The notes beneath the pieces are model-generated. The model saw only the letters and a program-made list of their open reading frames with translations. It was not told the DNA's origin and ran no database searches. From Endocalyx cinctus (Eukaryota > Ascomycota > Sordariomycetes > Amphisphaeriales > Apiosporaceae), in NCBI GenBank assembly GCA_001600455.1, contig BCKC01000003.1:4200754-4264753 (forward strand): DNA of 64,000 nucleotides, in the 5' to 3' direction. The position numbers were made by a program, and so were the translations under genes. Below are positions 46,684 through 58,480 of this stretch, piece by piece (positions within the stretch are counted from its first letter, which is position 1; each line of letters starts with the position of its first letter).

Positions 46684-48816
46684 TCATGATCGATGTTTCT
46701 GTTTATACTGGATGAACCTTGCCAGGTTGACGCTCGCTTCCTCGGCCCGTATACGAAGCTCGTTCGACTTTCTTTTGTCGATGTTCTTCACCATCGTCTT
46801 CACCTTGGGCGCAGCTTGTTCCATGTGTTGCAAGAAATTGTCTTTCCAGAATACTTCCTTGTCCCAGGCCTTGGTCTCGTCGCCATAAATATCGAACACT
46901 TGGTTGAGAGCTTCCACGGCATCGGCCGCAGGTGTCTCGGGTAAGGCGGCTACGATGGTGAGGAAGAATATGCCGATTTCGCGGTTCAAGTCGATTGATG
47001 TTGGGTTAAGCGCAAGCTGACCCAAGACTCCTATACACTTCACCCCTAGACCTTGGAATGGGTCCTCGGGATCGGCGTCGAGGCTTTTTGAGGCGTGATA
47101 CAGAGAAATGAATCTCTGATGTTCGTTTTCACTTAGGAAAGTCTCATCATGCAACGTGCGCGCCACTGCCCATGCAAGACTGGTAACAAGGGTGGCTAGC
47201 TCAACGTCGGAGGTATCGCTGGAAAGCACAGGTGTGACGGCTTTCTTCCAGATTGACTGGGCGGCTGGTATCCAGGCATGGAGGATGGCGGCGTTCGAAT
47301 CCTCTGCGAAGTCGATGCAACTTACTGTCCACGCAATATTGCTCAAAGTTGTCAAGGCGTGGCTGCGAACGAGAGAGGATGCTTCGTCGGACTGGTTGGT
47401 GTCGTGAAGTAATTTCAAAATAGTTGGGATGGCTTCCTGGATCATGGCTTTCAGCGTCGGTAAATCATCGATCCCTGAAACCCCGTTGGATTCATTGTCC
47501 ACCGCGGTGACCATGTCCATATCAGCCTCCATCTCATCCTCGTCCATTTCATCATCTTCAGCCTCCTTCTCCTCGTTATCTTCGTCGGCTTGGTCATCCC
47601 CGTCGGCATCCATGGCGTCGTTGTCTCCGAAACCTTCAAAGACCTGTTCCTTATCCCCACTACCCTTCTCGAGAGATTCCTGCAAAGTAGTGCCTATAGA
47701 AGCCAAGACCTCTAGTGCTAACTGTAGGATATCTGCCGAACTCGGCGAGCTAAGACCGTTCGCCAGCGGGCCGTAAAGTCGAGTATTCTGTAAGGTCTGA
47801 GCAAGCATGGGTACAAGAGAAGCATCGCACGCGCCATCCTTGCCAGGACTTTGGTCGTTCCATTGTAAGGCATCAAACACGTTATGTAATACGCCACAGG
47901 CCAAAACCGATTTGTAGGCGCTGCTCGACCTCATGAACATGAGATTATTATAGCACTGAGTTACGCTGTCCTCAATGATGGCGTCCGCAAAGTGCTGGTT
48001 ATCTTCCGAAAACGTCAGCATGCAGTTCAAAGCACTGTGAAGGGCAGGTGCAGGTGTAGCATCGCTTGTTACGAGCGTGAACAAGAATTTCACAATGTCC
48101 TGCCTCTGGGTAGCCGATTCTAGCGCCTCGTCTTGCGCCTCAGCTACTGCAGACAGGACTTCTGTAAGTGATTCTGCGATGCTCCAGACAAAGCCTTGTT
48201 CCGCCTTGGCTCGTTTATTAAATGTAGGGTCTGAACTTGTGAGCATTTCCGTGAGCTATAGATGAAGCGTTAGTTGGCTCAACATAAAGAGTAGTTCATT
48301 TCGAAGTGTCTTCTTACTTTGCTACAAGCATGCTGGATAGCCGTCAGAATATCTAAACGGAATAAATGTACACAAAAGTCGGCCTATGCAAGATATGGGA
48401 GTTAGCCAATGCAGAGAATAGTAAAATCAAAAGTCTGAAGATATACGCGCCGAAGCACTACCGACCTCTTCTTCAGCCGTCAAGACGCGAAGGATCCCCC
48501 ACCCGGCAGCCCGACTCTCGAGGCTCGCATCGGTGAGGGTCTCCGTCATCAAAACGTGCACGATCTGCTCCCGCAAGAGCAGCTTGCGACACCTGGTGTC
48601 GTGGATGATGTTAGCGACGGCCCCGGCGGCGGCGGTGCGCGACTTGGGGTCGGAGCTCTGCAAGTCCTTGAGGACCGGCAAGATGCTCTTTTCCCGCAGC
48701 GCCGCCAGCTCGGGATCCGTAGGCGGCTTTATCGGCTTCGCGATGGGGTTGGAGCGAGGACCGCCAGCACCACCGCCAGCACCATTCCTGCCTCGGTTTC
48801 GCCGTGATTTTCCCAT
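46684..48816 (-). CDS. SYO1: Symportin Syo1, ribosomal protein import adaptor
   Basis: HEAT/ARM-repeat adaptor that brings uL18 and uL5 together into the nucleus with the importin Kap104 for 5S RNP assembly. Exons 48816-48466, 48383-48318 and 48255-46684 give 662 residues. The N-terminus MGKSRRNRGRNGAGGG is basic and Gly-rich and leads to a PY-NLS-like region, as in known Syo1. ARM-type repeats follow (LPVLKDLQSSDPKSRTAAAGAV). An acidic loop at about residues 350-386 is dominated by Asp and Glu, and HEAT repeats fill the rest. CGVLHNVF and SPGKDGACD are typical of the family. The first intron uses an unusual GTCGGT donor, chosen because it keeps ADFCVHLFRLDILTAIQHA; a consensus alternative exists (see findings). 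It shares its upstream region with the GT2-like gene. Confidence 0.93.
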
Positions 48817-49293
48817 GGCGAGAGAATAATTTTTGATTTTTTTTTTCTTTGTGCGCTAGCTTGTGTTGTCTTGTTTTCCTTGGCTCCTAGCTTTGTATAT
48901 ACAGCACTTAAGCCGTAATTTTGAAATATCAAACTATATAATGTAGAGAAAATTTTGTTAATAAAATCCTAAAAGATTTTTTTATTGATCTCCTAGAAAA
49001 AAAAAAAAATACATATCAAATGTACCCCACCATTCTATTTTTTAATGCAGCCCACCAAAGTATCCAGAACTGTGGTGGGGTACGCCCGGTTGCTAGGATA
49101 TGTAAGTATAGCGTACCTTATACTTGCTACTACTCACTATAAATACCCCTTATGAGAAGCGAACCTCGAAAGTATACTTAAGTGCATAACTATAAAGACG
49201 TCAAGATATATTCTTACCATATTATTATTATACAACGAAACTCCAGCAATGGGGAGCTAGGACTATTTGTTTCCTTTTGTATAAATCCCAAAA
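48817..49293. promoter_or_regulatory. Divergent promoter SYO1 / GT2-like with inverted GTACCCCACCA pair
   Basis: 477 bp between start codons. GTACCCCACCA at 49022-49032 is repeated as its exact reverse complement TGGTGGGGTAC at 49073-49083, a perfect 11-bp inverted pair 40 bp apart. It contains the octamer shared with the DBP10 and RIO2 upstream regions. Confidence 0.6.
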
Positions 49294-51570
49294 ATGCCAG
49301 GCTTCTTCTCTAGTAATGAAGACCACTATAATAACAAAAAAAGGGACGACGATCACCAAAAACGTACCGGCGGCAACAATGGCGGCGATCCACCACGGCA
49401 CTGGCATCCGACCAAGGTATCCGCCCGCCGGTCCCTCAAGCGGATAGGCATATTCTTCTTCATAGTCATTTTGATTTATCTCTTTTTCAAAAACGTACCC
49501 GTTCTAGGTCCGGACCACCGGATGCGTCGTCCCAATTTCGGGCAGGATCTCAACGCGAACCACCGCGGACCTCCCGTTGCCCCTGTTCCTCCTGCTCCTG
49601 TCCCGGTAAACGACGAAGAGGGTAAGACGATAAAGGAGTCCCAACCGTCGGCGGACGGCGGTCCTCTCGACGACGATCAGCTCATCTTTCGCTTCCCCGC
49701 TCTCGACCGCTCGCTGCGCGAGACGAGCGTCGTTCCGGGAGCGAAGGAGGGCGACGACGTCTTGTTCGTCGCTTCGAACCTCAAGAGCGCCGCCTCGCTC
49801 CTGCCGCTCGCGTGCCGGATGGGGTCGGAGCGGTCGGGGGACGAAAACGATAGACGCGTTCATTTCGCGCTGATGAGTCGAAGCGATATCGAGATCGACG
49901 AATTACGCAGCGTCGGCGGGGCCGACGACGAGTCTTGTCGAGTCATTTTTCACGGTATGATCTTCACCTGATAGAATTTTTGTGTGTGTGTGTATGTGCT
50001 TGTGCCCCCAATATCCGCTAATAATTCGAGCAATCCGCTCCTTTTAAATTAAAAGATGCGCGACCGGATCGCGCCCAACAGATTTCGACGGATCGTCAAT
50101 GGATGGCGGATGGCGTATTTCTGGCACTTGGTACGTATTAGACAGACCATGGTTATGGGTTAATTATTCCGTAGAGGTCAAGTTTAAGGCTCATATTTCA
50201 GTAGGTTATATACACACGCATATCCGGCCCCGGGTGATTATCATAGACGGATCTCAGGAGGAGGAAAGTTTCCTGTTCCAAGGAGCGCGACAGCACGCCA
50301 AAACGACGAAGACTCCGTTAATCGAGCTGCCTAAAACATCGGGGTCGCTGGGATGGATAACGAAGCTAGACAGCGCGGCTTTGAGAAGTAAGACAAGTCG
50401 AGAATATGTCAACTGCTTCATCAACTACTGACACTGAAGTTTAGTGTGGAACAAAGATCGCATCGATATCTTGATAGAGGCGAAGCTTGGAAAATTAGAT
50501 AACTTGGTCAAACTTCTCGAGTCTCTAAGCACCATCGAATATATATCCAGCTCAGCGCCTAGTATTATCATCGACCTCCCTCCTAACATGGACTCCGCAA
50601 CCGAGAAGTATTTCGAAACTTTCTCCTGGCCACCATCTCCTGTGCATAACCCCACCGGCTTTCCGCGTATCTCCATTCGACGTAGTTCGTCTGACCAATA
50701 TACGCCCGAGGAGAGCACTATACGGTTCTTCGAGCTTTTCGAGGCGGAGAATCCACAACATGCTCATATGCTGGTCCTGTCTCCAGAAGTCGAGCTGTCA
50801 TCTCAGTTCTTTCACTGTAAGTAAATCTACAATTTCTTAAGTCTGACCAACCATAATCGTTCTAACAAGTATACTTTACAGATCTCAGATACTCCCTCCT
50901 AGAGTACCGATACTCGGCAGCCTCCAACTGCCAGGCAACGAATTGTCGTCTTTTCGCTATAAGTTTATCGCAACCTCTACAACTCTTGCACGGCGACGAG
51001 GTATTCTCACCTCCGCGGCTCTCGCAAAGCTCCGATTCCGGAGACCAACTCCAAACCCACCAGGTCTCGAACCCGTTCCTGTGGCAAGCACCGGCGAGCG
51101 ACGCCGTCCTCGTCTTAGGGGACAAGTGGGCCGAGCTCGAAGATCTCGTCGCGAGATCTGTCCGGAGTAAGCATAGATCGGGTTCCGCGCAAGCCTTCCT
51201 CGAAGACAAGGTCGTCGATACTCGTTACCCGCCGTGGCTGGAATACGCCTTGAGGCTTTCGCGAGCACGCGGTTACTGGACGTTATATCCTGGAGAGGAC
51301 ATGGCGAGAAGTTTGGCCGCCAGGTATGAGGATCTGTCGAGCCTTCCCCGGGAATTCTCAAGCCATGATTTACCTCTCGTTACATGGGATGGGAAGGCGA
51401 CGAGCCTCGAGGAACTAGATCAACTTTCGTCCACATACGCCGAGGAATTTCGAGCCAAAGCCGGCGGGTGTGAGATTCCTAACATAGCAGAAAATGCAGA
51501 TAATCACAAGTTAAAGTCGAAGCCTAGAGAATATATGTCGACGCAAGATCTTTTCTGTATGATAGATTAA
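49294..51570 (+). CDS. Fungal glycosyltransferase 2-like type II membrane protein
   Basis: Probable Golgi or ER type II membrane protein of the fungal 'glycosyltransferase 2' family; the donor and acceptor are unknown. Exons 49294-49954, 50056-50130, 50202-50387, 50445-50816 and 50882-51570 give 660 residues. A polar cytosolic tail with Lys/Asp/Gly runs precedes a single span at about residues 51-67 (IGIFFFIVILIYLFF). A Pro-rich stem follows, then the lumenal domain with VIIIDGSQEEESFLF, WITKLDSAAL, DILIEAKLGKLDNLVKLLESLS and the YLRYSLLEY segment. Where family relatives I recall have an acidic LEDDIEVS motif, this copy has VLSPEVELS, so classical metal-dependent catalysis is doubtful. The stop lies 84 bp from that of the convergent DUF202 gene. 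Confidence 0.8.
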
Positions 51571-51654
51571 GTGCTAATATGTGTACGTATACATTTTGTA
51601 ATATTTGAATAATTATAAAAAATGGTAAATAGCTTTGTTAAATGTTTTAAGATA

Positions 51655-52678
51655 TCATCCACCACCAATCTTATTTTTGACAGTCGGATTTAGCTTTGCG
51701 ACGATTAGTAGAACAATACAAGTCGCGATAATGGAGATGGCAATAAGTGACATGACCTAAATTTCGTCATTTAGTTAAATCCTGGATCGTACAAAATGCA
51801 ATACTATAAGGATGATAACATACCGATTGCGTCTTCCATCCGGTCTGAACGATAGCTACTTTACGGCTATATTTATTGACGGTAGCTATTATTATCATTA
51901 TTTAGCAAAATCGATTGTACCAAAATGCACAGAGCAAAAAAAAAAGGAAAAGAAACTTACTCATATAATTCCCAAACCCAACAACAAGACAAGCAACGGA
52001 CAAGACCCAAAAGATGATACCCAGAGGCTGCGCCATCCGCAGCTCGATCTTGGACGGTTCCGACTTGAGATGAAAGGAAAGCACGATTGCTATGGACACG
52101 ACGGCCATATAGACCGAGAGTCGGAGGTAAGATAGAAATGCTGTATATATTAGTTTCTTTTCGTTAGCCATATTTTCCTTTCAAATCTCGTACTCATACC
52201 CTAAATTCAATACTAGCTAAAAGCCCAAAAAAGAGGTGCATGAACCATTCAATAAAAAAAAAAAAAGAGCAAACGTACTTCTCTCATTAGCGCAATGATC
52301 CCTCGCGTCACTACTCTCGTTCACGAACAGCAGCGGGCCCGACAAGGGCCAAGCGAGGAACGCGTTCTTCTTTTTCTTCGTCTTCTTCCTCCGACTTTCG
52401 GTATCGATTCCTCTTCTTGTTCTTGTTCTTCTTCTACCTTCCTCGTCATCATCCTCGTCATCATCCGACGCCGAGAGAAAAAATCCCGGTCGCGGTTCCT
52501 CGTCGTCTAGTAAATCTTCCACGTCGACCGGACGTCGGAGGTTCTTCACCGCGGACGGCACGGCGATACGTACGCCGCGGAGGCATCCCCCGCCGCCGTC
52601 CGAAGAATCAACGTCTTCTTCTCGGGCCGTTACCGTCGCCGCGTCATCTTCTAGATCGGGTTGGGGAGTTGCCATCAT
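51655..52678 (-). CDS. DUF202 domain membrane protein
   Basis: Three-span membrane protein of the DUF202 family (bacterial YidH and the fungal Vtc1-related fold); function unknown. Exons 52678-52279, 52140-51961, 51885-51824 and 51756-51655 give 247 residues. Residues 1 to about 115 are polar and acidic, followed by a Lys/Arg patch. The DUF202 signature ARDHCANERTFLSYLRLSV is split by intron 1. Three hydrophobic spans follow: VYMAVVSIAIVLSFHL, GIIFWVLSVACLVVGFG and LIAISIIATCIVLLIVA. Between spans 2 and 3 lies a basic loop, NKYSRKVAIVQTGWKTQS. A second ATG follows one codon after the first. Family relation is secure; any role in polyphosphate or ion handling would be a guess. Confidence 0.88.
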
Positions 52679-53423
52679 CGTAGAGAGCCTTTAAAGTTTT
52701 TTTTTTTTTTCTTTCTTTATTTCGTGAATGAAAATTTCAAGCTTCCGATTTTTTCTTGCTTATTTCTTTTCCCCTTTTCCCTTCTTCTGATTTCCACCGT
52801 CCCTACGTAATTATTTGTTCTCTTTTTTTTTTTTTTTTTGTGTTTAAGGTATATATATATATATGCATAAAATGGCCAAGAAAGAATTAAAGTTATTTTA
52901 ACCTTTTCAATTCTCCATACTCGGCTAACGTCCACTACAGGTTCCGCTCCAGGCTATCCCGGCTGTCGGGGTTCCCCATAGGCCCCGCCTCCAGAACCTT
53001 TTTGCACCTGGCACATGCCCAGGTCAGTGGATATACTGTAGTTGTAATAAAAACACACTACCCTAATTTCTAACCACGTATGGAAAAAGTATGTTTAACA
53101 TTTGAATCATCTATACTTGAGTACTTATAATGGATATTCTCGATATTCCTGATATGTTGCCGTGAGAATACTATATGTAATAGCTAGATAGAACATTAAA
53201 CAACGTCTGCAAGTTCAAGTTTCAGCAGATGAACATGCTCTATAAATGGATCATTTCATTAGGCTACTGTCTCTCGCCGCTTAGCCTAGCCGGGCTATGT
53301 TGGCTTCTCATCTAGTAGTACAGGTTTTACTTAATGTTATAATTTTTTTTTATCTTCTCTCGTCTAGCTATACTGAATCTTAGAGCGAGAACCTTTTGTT
53401 TCTCACTGAATCATATATTTCCC
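52679..53423. other. Spacer DUF202 5' side to RPN1 3' side
   Basis: 745 bp, AT-rich, with T runs at about 52697-52711 and 52824-52839 and a TA repeat at about 52850-52863. It contains the DUF202 promoter. A GC-richer patch around 52935-53020 has no coding frame. Confidence 0.55.
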
Positions 53424-56353
53424 CTATTTACTTTCTTCCCAATCCGGGTTCTATAGTGATACAACGTGTTAGTAACTGATGTTCCAAATTTTTAAGATGT
53501 AGGTTATTATATTGTCAACTTACCTTCTTCAGGATAACAAGACCTTCCAATGTGCTGTTCAGGCTGATATACTCCTCGTCCTCAAGTTCCGCTCTTTCAC
53601 CGTACGACAGCAAAACAGGCGTGCTCTGTGTCTGCCAGCCCGTGATAGTCTTCGGCCGACCGGCTTGACCAACCACGTCGACGGCTTGACCGACACGCAC
53701 GTTAACCGTCAGTGGCTTGAGATCCTCGTCAAGAGTAACGAGGAACCGAGGGTGCATAGCGGTCACGAGGAAGTAAAGGAGGTAGTGAGAGCTAGACGTA
53801 ATGAACTGCTTCGCATCAATCATGGCGATGAGGACGGTAAGCAGCCCGGCGGCCGATACTCGCGACAGGATTTGACGGTCGGTATGGAATGGGTTCAGCG
53901 ACATCGTTCCCTTACCCATGTGTAGAAGACCTTGGGCTATGCGGACCATGAAAAGGGATTCCTTGTCACGGTGGTAGTAGCTGGCAAGCTGTCGAAGAAG
54001 CTGGGCTAACCTGGCGTTGTTGGTTCCAGCTCCTAATAGACCCATGGCGAATATAGCATTGATAGCTACATCATTGTCATTGTCGTGACTGTATCGAGAT
54101 AACGTGTCGTATACCTTCATTTGCGGGTTGCTCGGGCTGATCAAGCCCATGGCTAAAGGAACCGCACGACGGATGTTAGCTTCTCCGTAGTGCATCAGAT
54201 GACCAAATTGTCGTAACACCATCTCTTGACCAACATCCTCTCCCATTGCAACGAGCGCAATACCTATGACGGCGTACGCCTGTAATAGCTCGTCGCCCTT
54301 CTTCTCATCCGAATCTTCAATGTGCTCGTTGCAGATGTGAAGGAGCTCCTGGATCTTAAGAACCGCCCCCGTTCCGGCCCACGCGCAAATCTCGGCCAGT
54401 ACAGAAGTTGGTCGAGCCATGGGATGGTCAACTGCTTTCAATGTCTCTAATATAACATCGACGTCTTCTTGTCGGCCAAAGTACAGAAGTCCAAGACCGA
54501 GAGCCAAGAAACGTGTCCACTTGTCGGTCAGCTGCGATCTGCGCTCCTCGTCCAGAAGCAACGTCACAATCGCCTCGCTGATGTCCGAGTTGCCGCTACC
54601 GACAAAGACGAGACCACAAGATAGCGCAGCCATGGCAGAGATCTGCATCCCTTCGTTGGAATCTGTAACCATAGGCAGAAGAAGTTCCTGGAGATCCTCC
54701 TTTTGGGATCCTGCGTAGGACAGACCGAGACCCATGATCGAAGCGGTCCTTACCAGAGGATTGCTGTTATGAAGCTTGTCCGAATCTCCCAGCAAAGCCA
54801 AGGCAGGTTCACTGTCTATCCGTACGCCGGAGTTCACGATACCGATAGCAAGCGCAGCGCCAGCTTGGATCTGAGGCTCGGGCATATAAGTGTACTTGTC
54901 AATTTTGTCCAAACCATTCTCCACGTCCCACATTAGAAGGGTACCTAGAGATGCCACTGTAGACATCATACCCTCGTCCTTAGTCTTCCAGACCCAGCTC
55001 TCTTTTTGATCAACCAACATCATCTTGTCGTTGCCAAAGCCGGCGTTGACAAATGCGTTAACAAATGCGGCGGCGAGGTTGTGGCGAGCAGAGTCGAAGT
55101 TCGTCATACCGGCAACGCGACTGCTCTCCAAGTGGCTCTTATAAATATCTTCGGTCGATTTAGGTTCTAGGATGTTCAGCTCTTTTCCTAACGTCTTGAA
55201 GTATTCCGACAGCTTGATGTTGCAAAGCGCCTCCTCTACCTCTTGAGCGTCATCACCTTTCTCGGCGTTGAGCCATATCTTCTGACGACCAATCAAAAAT
55301 GCCAACTGTTTCTTCAGAGAAGGATCTGTAATGCTTTCGAAGTCAGAGGTGATAAGGTCAAGGTCGTTAAGTCGTATGGCAATCACCATAGCTTGAGTAT
55401 GCTGGTTGTACGCTTTGTAAATGGTATGGGCGGTCTGGAGAAATTGCTCGTTGTCGGGATACATCAGAAGATTGACCATGCTGACCAAGTATAAGCATAC
55501 ACGAGAATAAGTATTCTCGTCAACGAACTTAGGTAGGTCGTCGATGATCTCCAGCTCGCTCATCAGATCAACGGCATCGGCCTCTTGGTTACTCTTTAAG
55601 AAGAGGGGTACGAGAACCACGGCGAGGTCAACCAAGTCCTTAACAGGTTCCTCATTGGTGATTCGCTTTGCGTAAACCTCGCCAATTTCCAGAGCCAAGT
55701 GCCGTACGTATTCGTGACCCCACGATCCGATATCTTCGGTGGGCGACAGTAATCGGTACTTGAGCGTATCCTGGCGATCTTCGTCCGAGAATGTCATACC
55801 AATGACGGACAAAACATCGGCAAGAGATGATTTATCTTCGCCTTCGGGCCAGTCTTCATAGAGTTTCGTCATAGGCTCATAATGCGGTCTCAGGAACTTT
55901 AAGGGCTTCGGTACAGCGGTCATAGACGATGTCGAAGTCTTTATGGAGGTCTTCATGGCCTCTAAAGCCGGCTTATAGAGTGACGCATCGGATTCCTATG
56001 ATAATCAAAGTATTAGTGATCCCATCGTATGCTTGAAAGCTGTAAATAAAAGGACTTACGGATAAGCGCTCGACAAGCATGTCAAGCTCGCTCTTTAGTT
56101 GCTGGTCTTCTTCGCTTAACTCTTCCGCAGCTACAAGTTCGTTTTTGTTATATAATTAGCATGCTACTCAGTAGTTAAAACTCCAAAATAAAGAGGAGAG
56201 AAGTATATTACAGTCAATGGTATCATCATCCTTTTTCTTGCCATTAGCTTGAGTTTGACCATCTTTACCCTTCTTGGCCTCGTCGACCTGACCGTCCGGA
56301 GCTTTGCCTTTTCCCTTATCAGCGGGTTTGGCCTGATCAGCTTTTGGCGCCAT
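53424..56353 (-). CDS. RPN1: 26S proteasome regulatory subunit Rpn1
   Basis: Largest base subunit of the 19S cap; docks ubiquitin receptors, UBL shuttles and Ubp6. Exons 56353-56212, 56130-56060, 55995-53524 and 53450-53424 close to 903 residues, the normal size. The N-terminal 47 residues are Lys/Glu/Asp-rich. The main exon carries the proteasome/cyclosome repeats (ALAIGIVNSG, ASIMGLGLSYAGS, AALSCGLVFVGSG, AVPLAMGLISPSNP, AIFAMGLLGAGTNNARLAQLLRQL). The last exon encodes only NPDWEESK plus stop; without it the frame would read three unrelated residues, so the join through GTAAGT/TAG is preferred and matches the known ILKKNP ending. It is head to head with RIO2. Confidence 0.96.
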
Positions 56354-57142
56354 GATTCCTGATTACTGAAAGGTCGGTTGGGGGGGAGGGGGAAAGGCGG
56401 GAAAGAGAAGAGGCGGGTTTCAGCTCGTGATATGATTCCGAATGGAGTGGAAAGGTTGGGATTATCGTGGTTTTAAATTGAACACTTTATGGATTTAAAA
56501 TGGACTGAGATTAATAATAAATACAAATTAAAATCAATCTCAGTCGTTCGACGTCAAAAAGTGGTTGATAAAATAGAAGACAATAGAATGGTAAGTGTTG
56601 ATAGTAGAAACAACGGGTTACGTTGAGCTCACTTTACTAAAGCTCTTAGTATACTGACTGATGGGTTAGGATAGCAATAGCAATAGCAAGGGCCGCAAGG
56701 CCGAAGGCTTTCTTAATTCTTACCTATTACGCGACCACTCTGCCGCCTGGATAATGGTCAGTGCTTCCCAAGTACCTAAGTACCTAAGTACTTACGTCTA
56801 ATCCTTGCTTTAAAGCCTTGCTTAGAAATGACCAATCACATAATTTGTTAGAAAATTAATTTTTGTCCAATGAAAAGAAGGTATTTTACATTCTAATCGA
56901 TATGTTCTTATCTCTTTATCATATCTTATCAAAGAACATGACCCACTAAAAAGTTAAGAATTTGTATGACTGGATTCACCCACTAACACCATCCTGCAAC
57001 TCTACCGTAGTGGGGTAATTGCTGAGGAAAAGTAGAAATACCTAACCATATAATTCTAAAATAATAAAAGCAAGCCCATAGACAAAAAAAAAAGTAAAGA
57101 AAATTATAAAGAGAACTGCTTTAGGAGAGATATTTCCCAACC
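56354..57142. promoter_or_regulatory. Divergent promoter RPN1 / RIO2
   Basis: 789 bp between start codons. GTGGGGTA at 57010-57017 lies 126-133 bp before the RIO2 start. A tandem AGTACCTA repeat is at 56771-56792. No yeast-type Rpn4 site (GGTGGCAAA) was seen. Confidence 0.5.
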
Positions 57143-58480
57143 ATGAAACTCGACAGTAAGGCCATGCGCCACCTCACGGCCGAGGACTGGCGAGTTCTCA
57201 CAGCTGTACGTCCCCTTCCTCTTCCTTTCTCCCCCCACCATCCACTAAAAAAAAAAACTATGTAGGTAGAGATAGGCAGTAAAAACCACGAAGTAGTCCC
57301 CACGCCCCTCATAGAGAGCATCTCCAAGCTCCGGGGCGGCGCCGGCCGAGTCCGGAAGTCGATCTCGGCGCTCGCCAAGGTGGGGTTGATCGCGCGGCTC
57401 AAGGACGCCCGGTACGACGGGTACCGGCTCACGTACGGCGGGTACGACTACCTGTCCCTGCACGCGTACGCGAGCCAGGATAAAGTCTACAGCGTCGGGA
57501 ACCGCATCGGCGTCGGCAAGGAGAGCGACATCATGGTCGTCGCCGACGCCAAGGGGAAGCAGCACGTGCTCAAGATCCACCGCCTCGGCCGCGTCTCCTT
57601 CCGCACCGTCAAGGCGAACCGCGATTACCTGCGCAAGAGGCAGGGCGTCGGCTCCTGGATGTACCTCTCGAGGCTCGCGGCCGAGCGCGAGTACGCGTTC
57701 ATGAAGGCCCTGAGGGACGAGGGCTTCCTCGTGCCGAAGCCGATCGCGCAGAGCAGGCATACCATCCTCATGGAGCTCGTCGACGCGTTCCCTCTTCGAC
57801 AGATATCCGAGGTGCCCGACCCGGCTTCCCTCTACGCAGAGCTCATCGCCGTGCTGCTACGATTAGCCCAGCACGGACTGATCCACGGTGATTTCAACGA
57901 GTTTAATATCTTGATCAAGGAAGAGAAACAAGACCCGGCCAAATCGACGACAGAAAAATCAGAATCAGAAACTCCGATCTCCACCTCCAACACGAATAAC
58001 ACAGTAACCGTAACTCCCGTTCTCATCGACTTCCCGCAGATGGTGTCCATGGATCACCCCAATGCCGCCATGTATTTCGACCGGGACGTCGCCTGCGTAA
58101 AGCGTTTCTTCGAACGCCGCTTTCATTTTATCAGCACTCAACCAGGACCTTTCTTCGCCGACGCTAAGAAGACCGTCGGCCAGGGTGGTGCGAAGCGACT
58201 GGACGCCGCCGTCGAAGCCTCGGGTTTCTCTAAAAAGGCTCTCAAGGACCTCGAGGCCGCTATCAGAGAGCAGCAAGATGCCCGAGGCGCGGACGGTGAG
58301 GTGAACCCAGAAGATTCTGACGATGAGGATGATGATGAGGAGGACGATGACAATGACGATGAAGAGGAGGGGCAATCCAGTGAAGAATATGCCCATGGAC
58401 GAGACCAAGAAAATAAAGATAAAGTGGACGATAGATCAGAATTAGACATGGCAGGTCTTTCTATTACAAACGAAACATAA
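57143..58480 (+). CDS. RIO2: Serine/threonine kinase Rio2
   Basis: Atypical kinase/ATPase for the last cytoplasmic steps of 40S maturation. Exons 57143-57205 and 57266-58480 give 425 residues. The N-terminal winged helix starts MKLDSKAMRHLTAEDWRVLTAVEIGSKNHE (residues 1-30 region), and the P-loop is GVGKESD (103-109). The catalytic loop HGDFNEFNI has Asp at about 230, and the metal-binding LIDFPQM has Asp at about 276; all catalytic residues are present. A Ser/Thr/Asn insert (KSTTEKSESET and following) sits between the two motifs. The tail has an acidic Asp/Glu run typical of Rio2. The first two thirds of the coding sequence is GC-rich at third positions, and the remainder is not. Confidence 0.96.
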
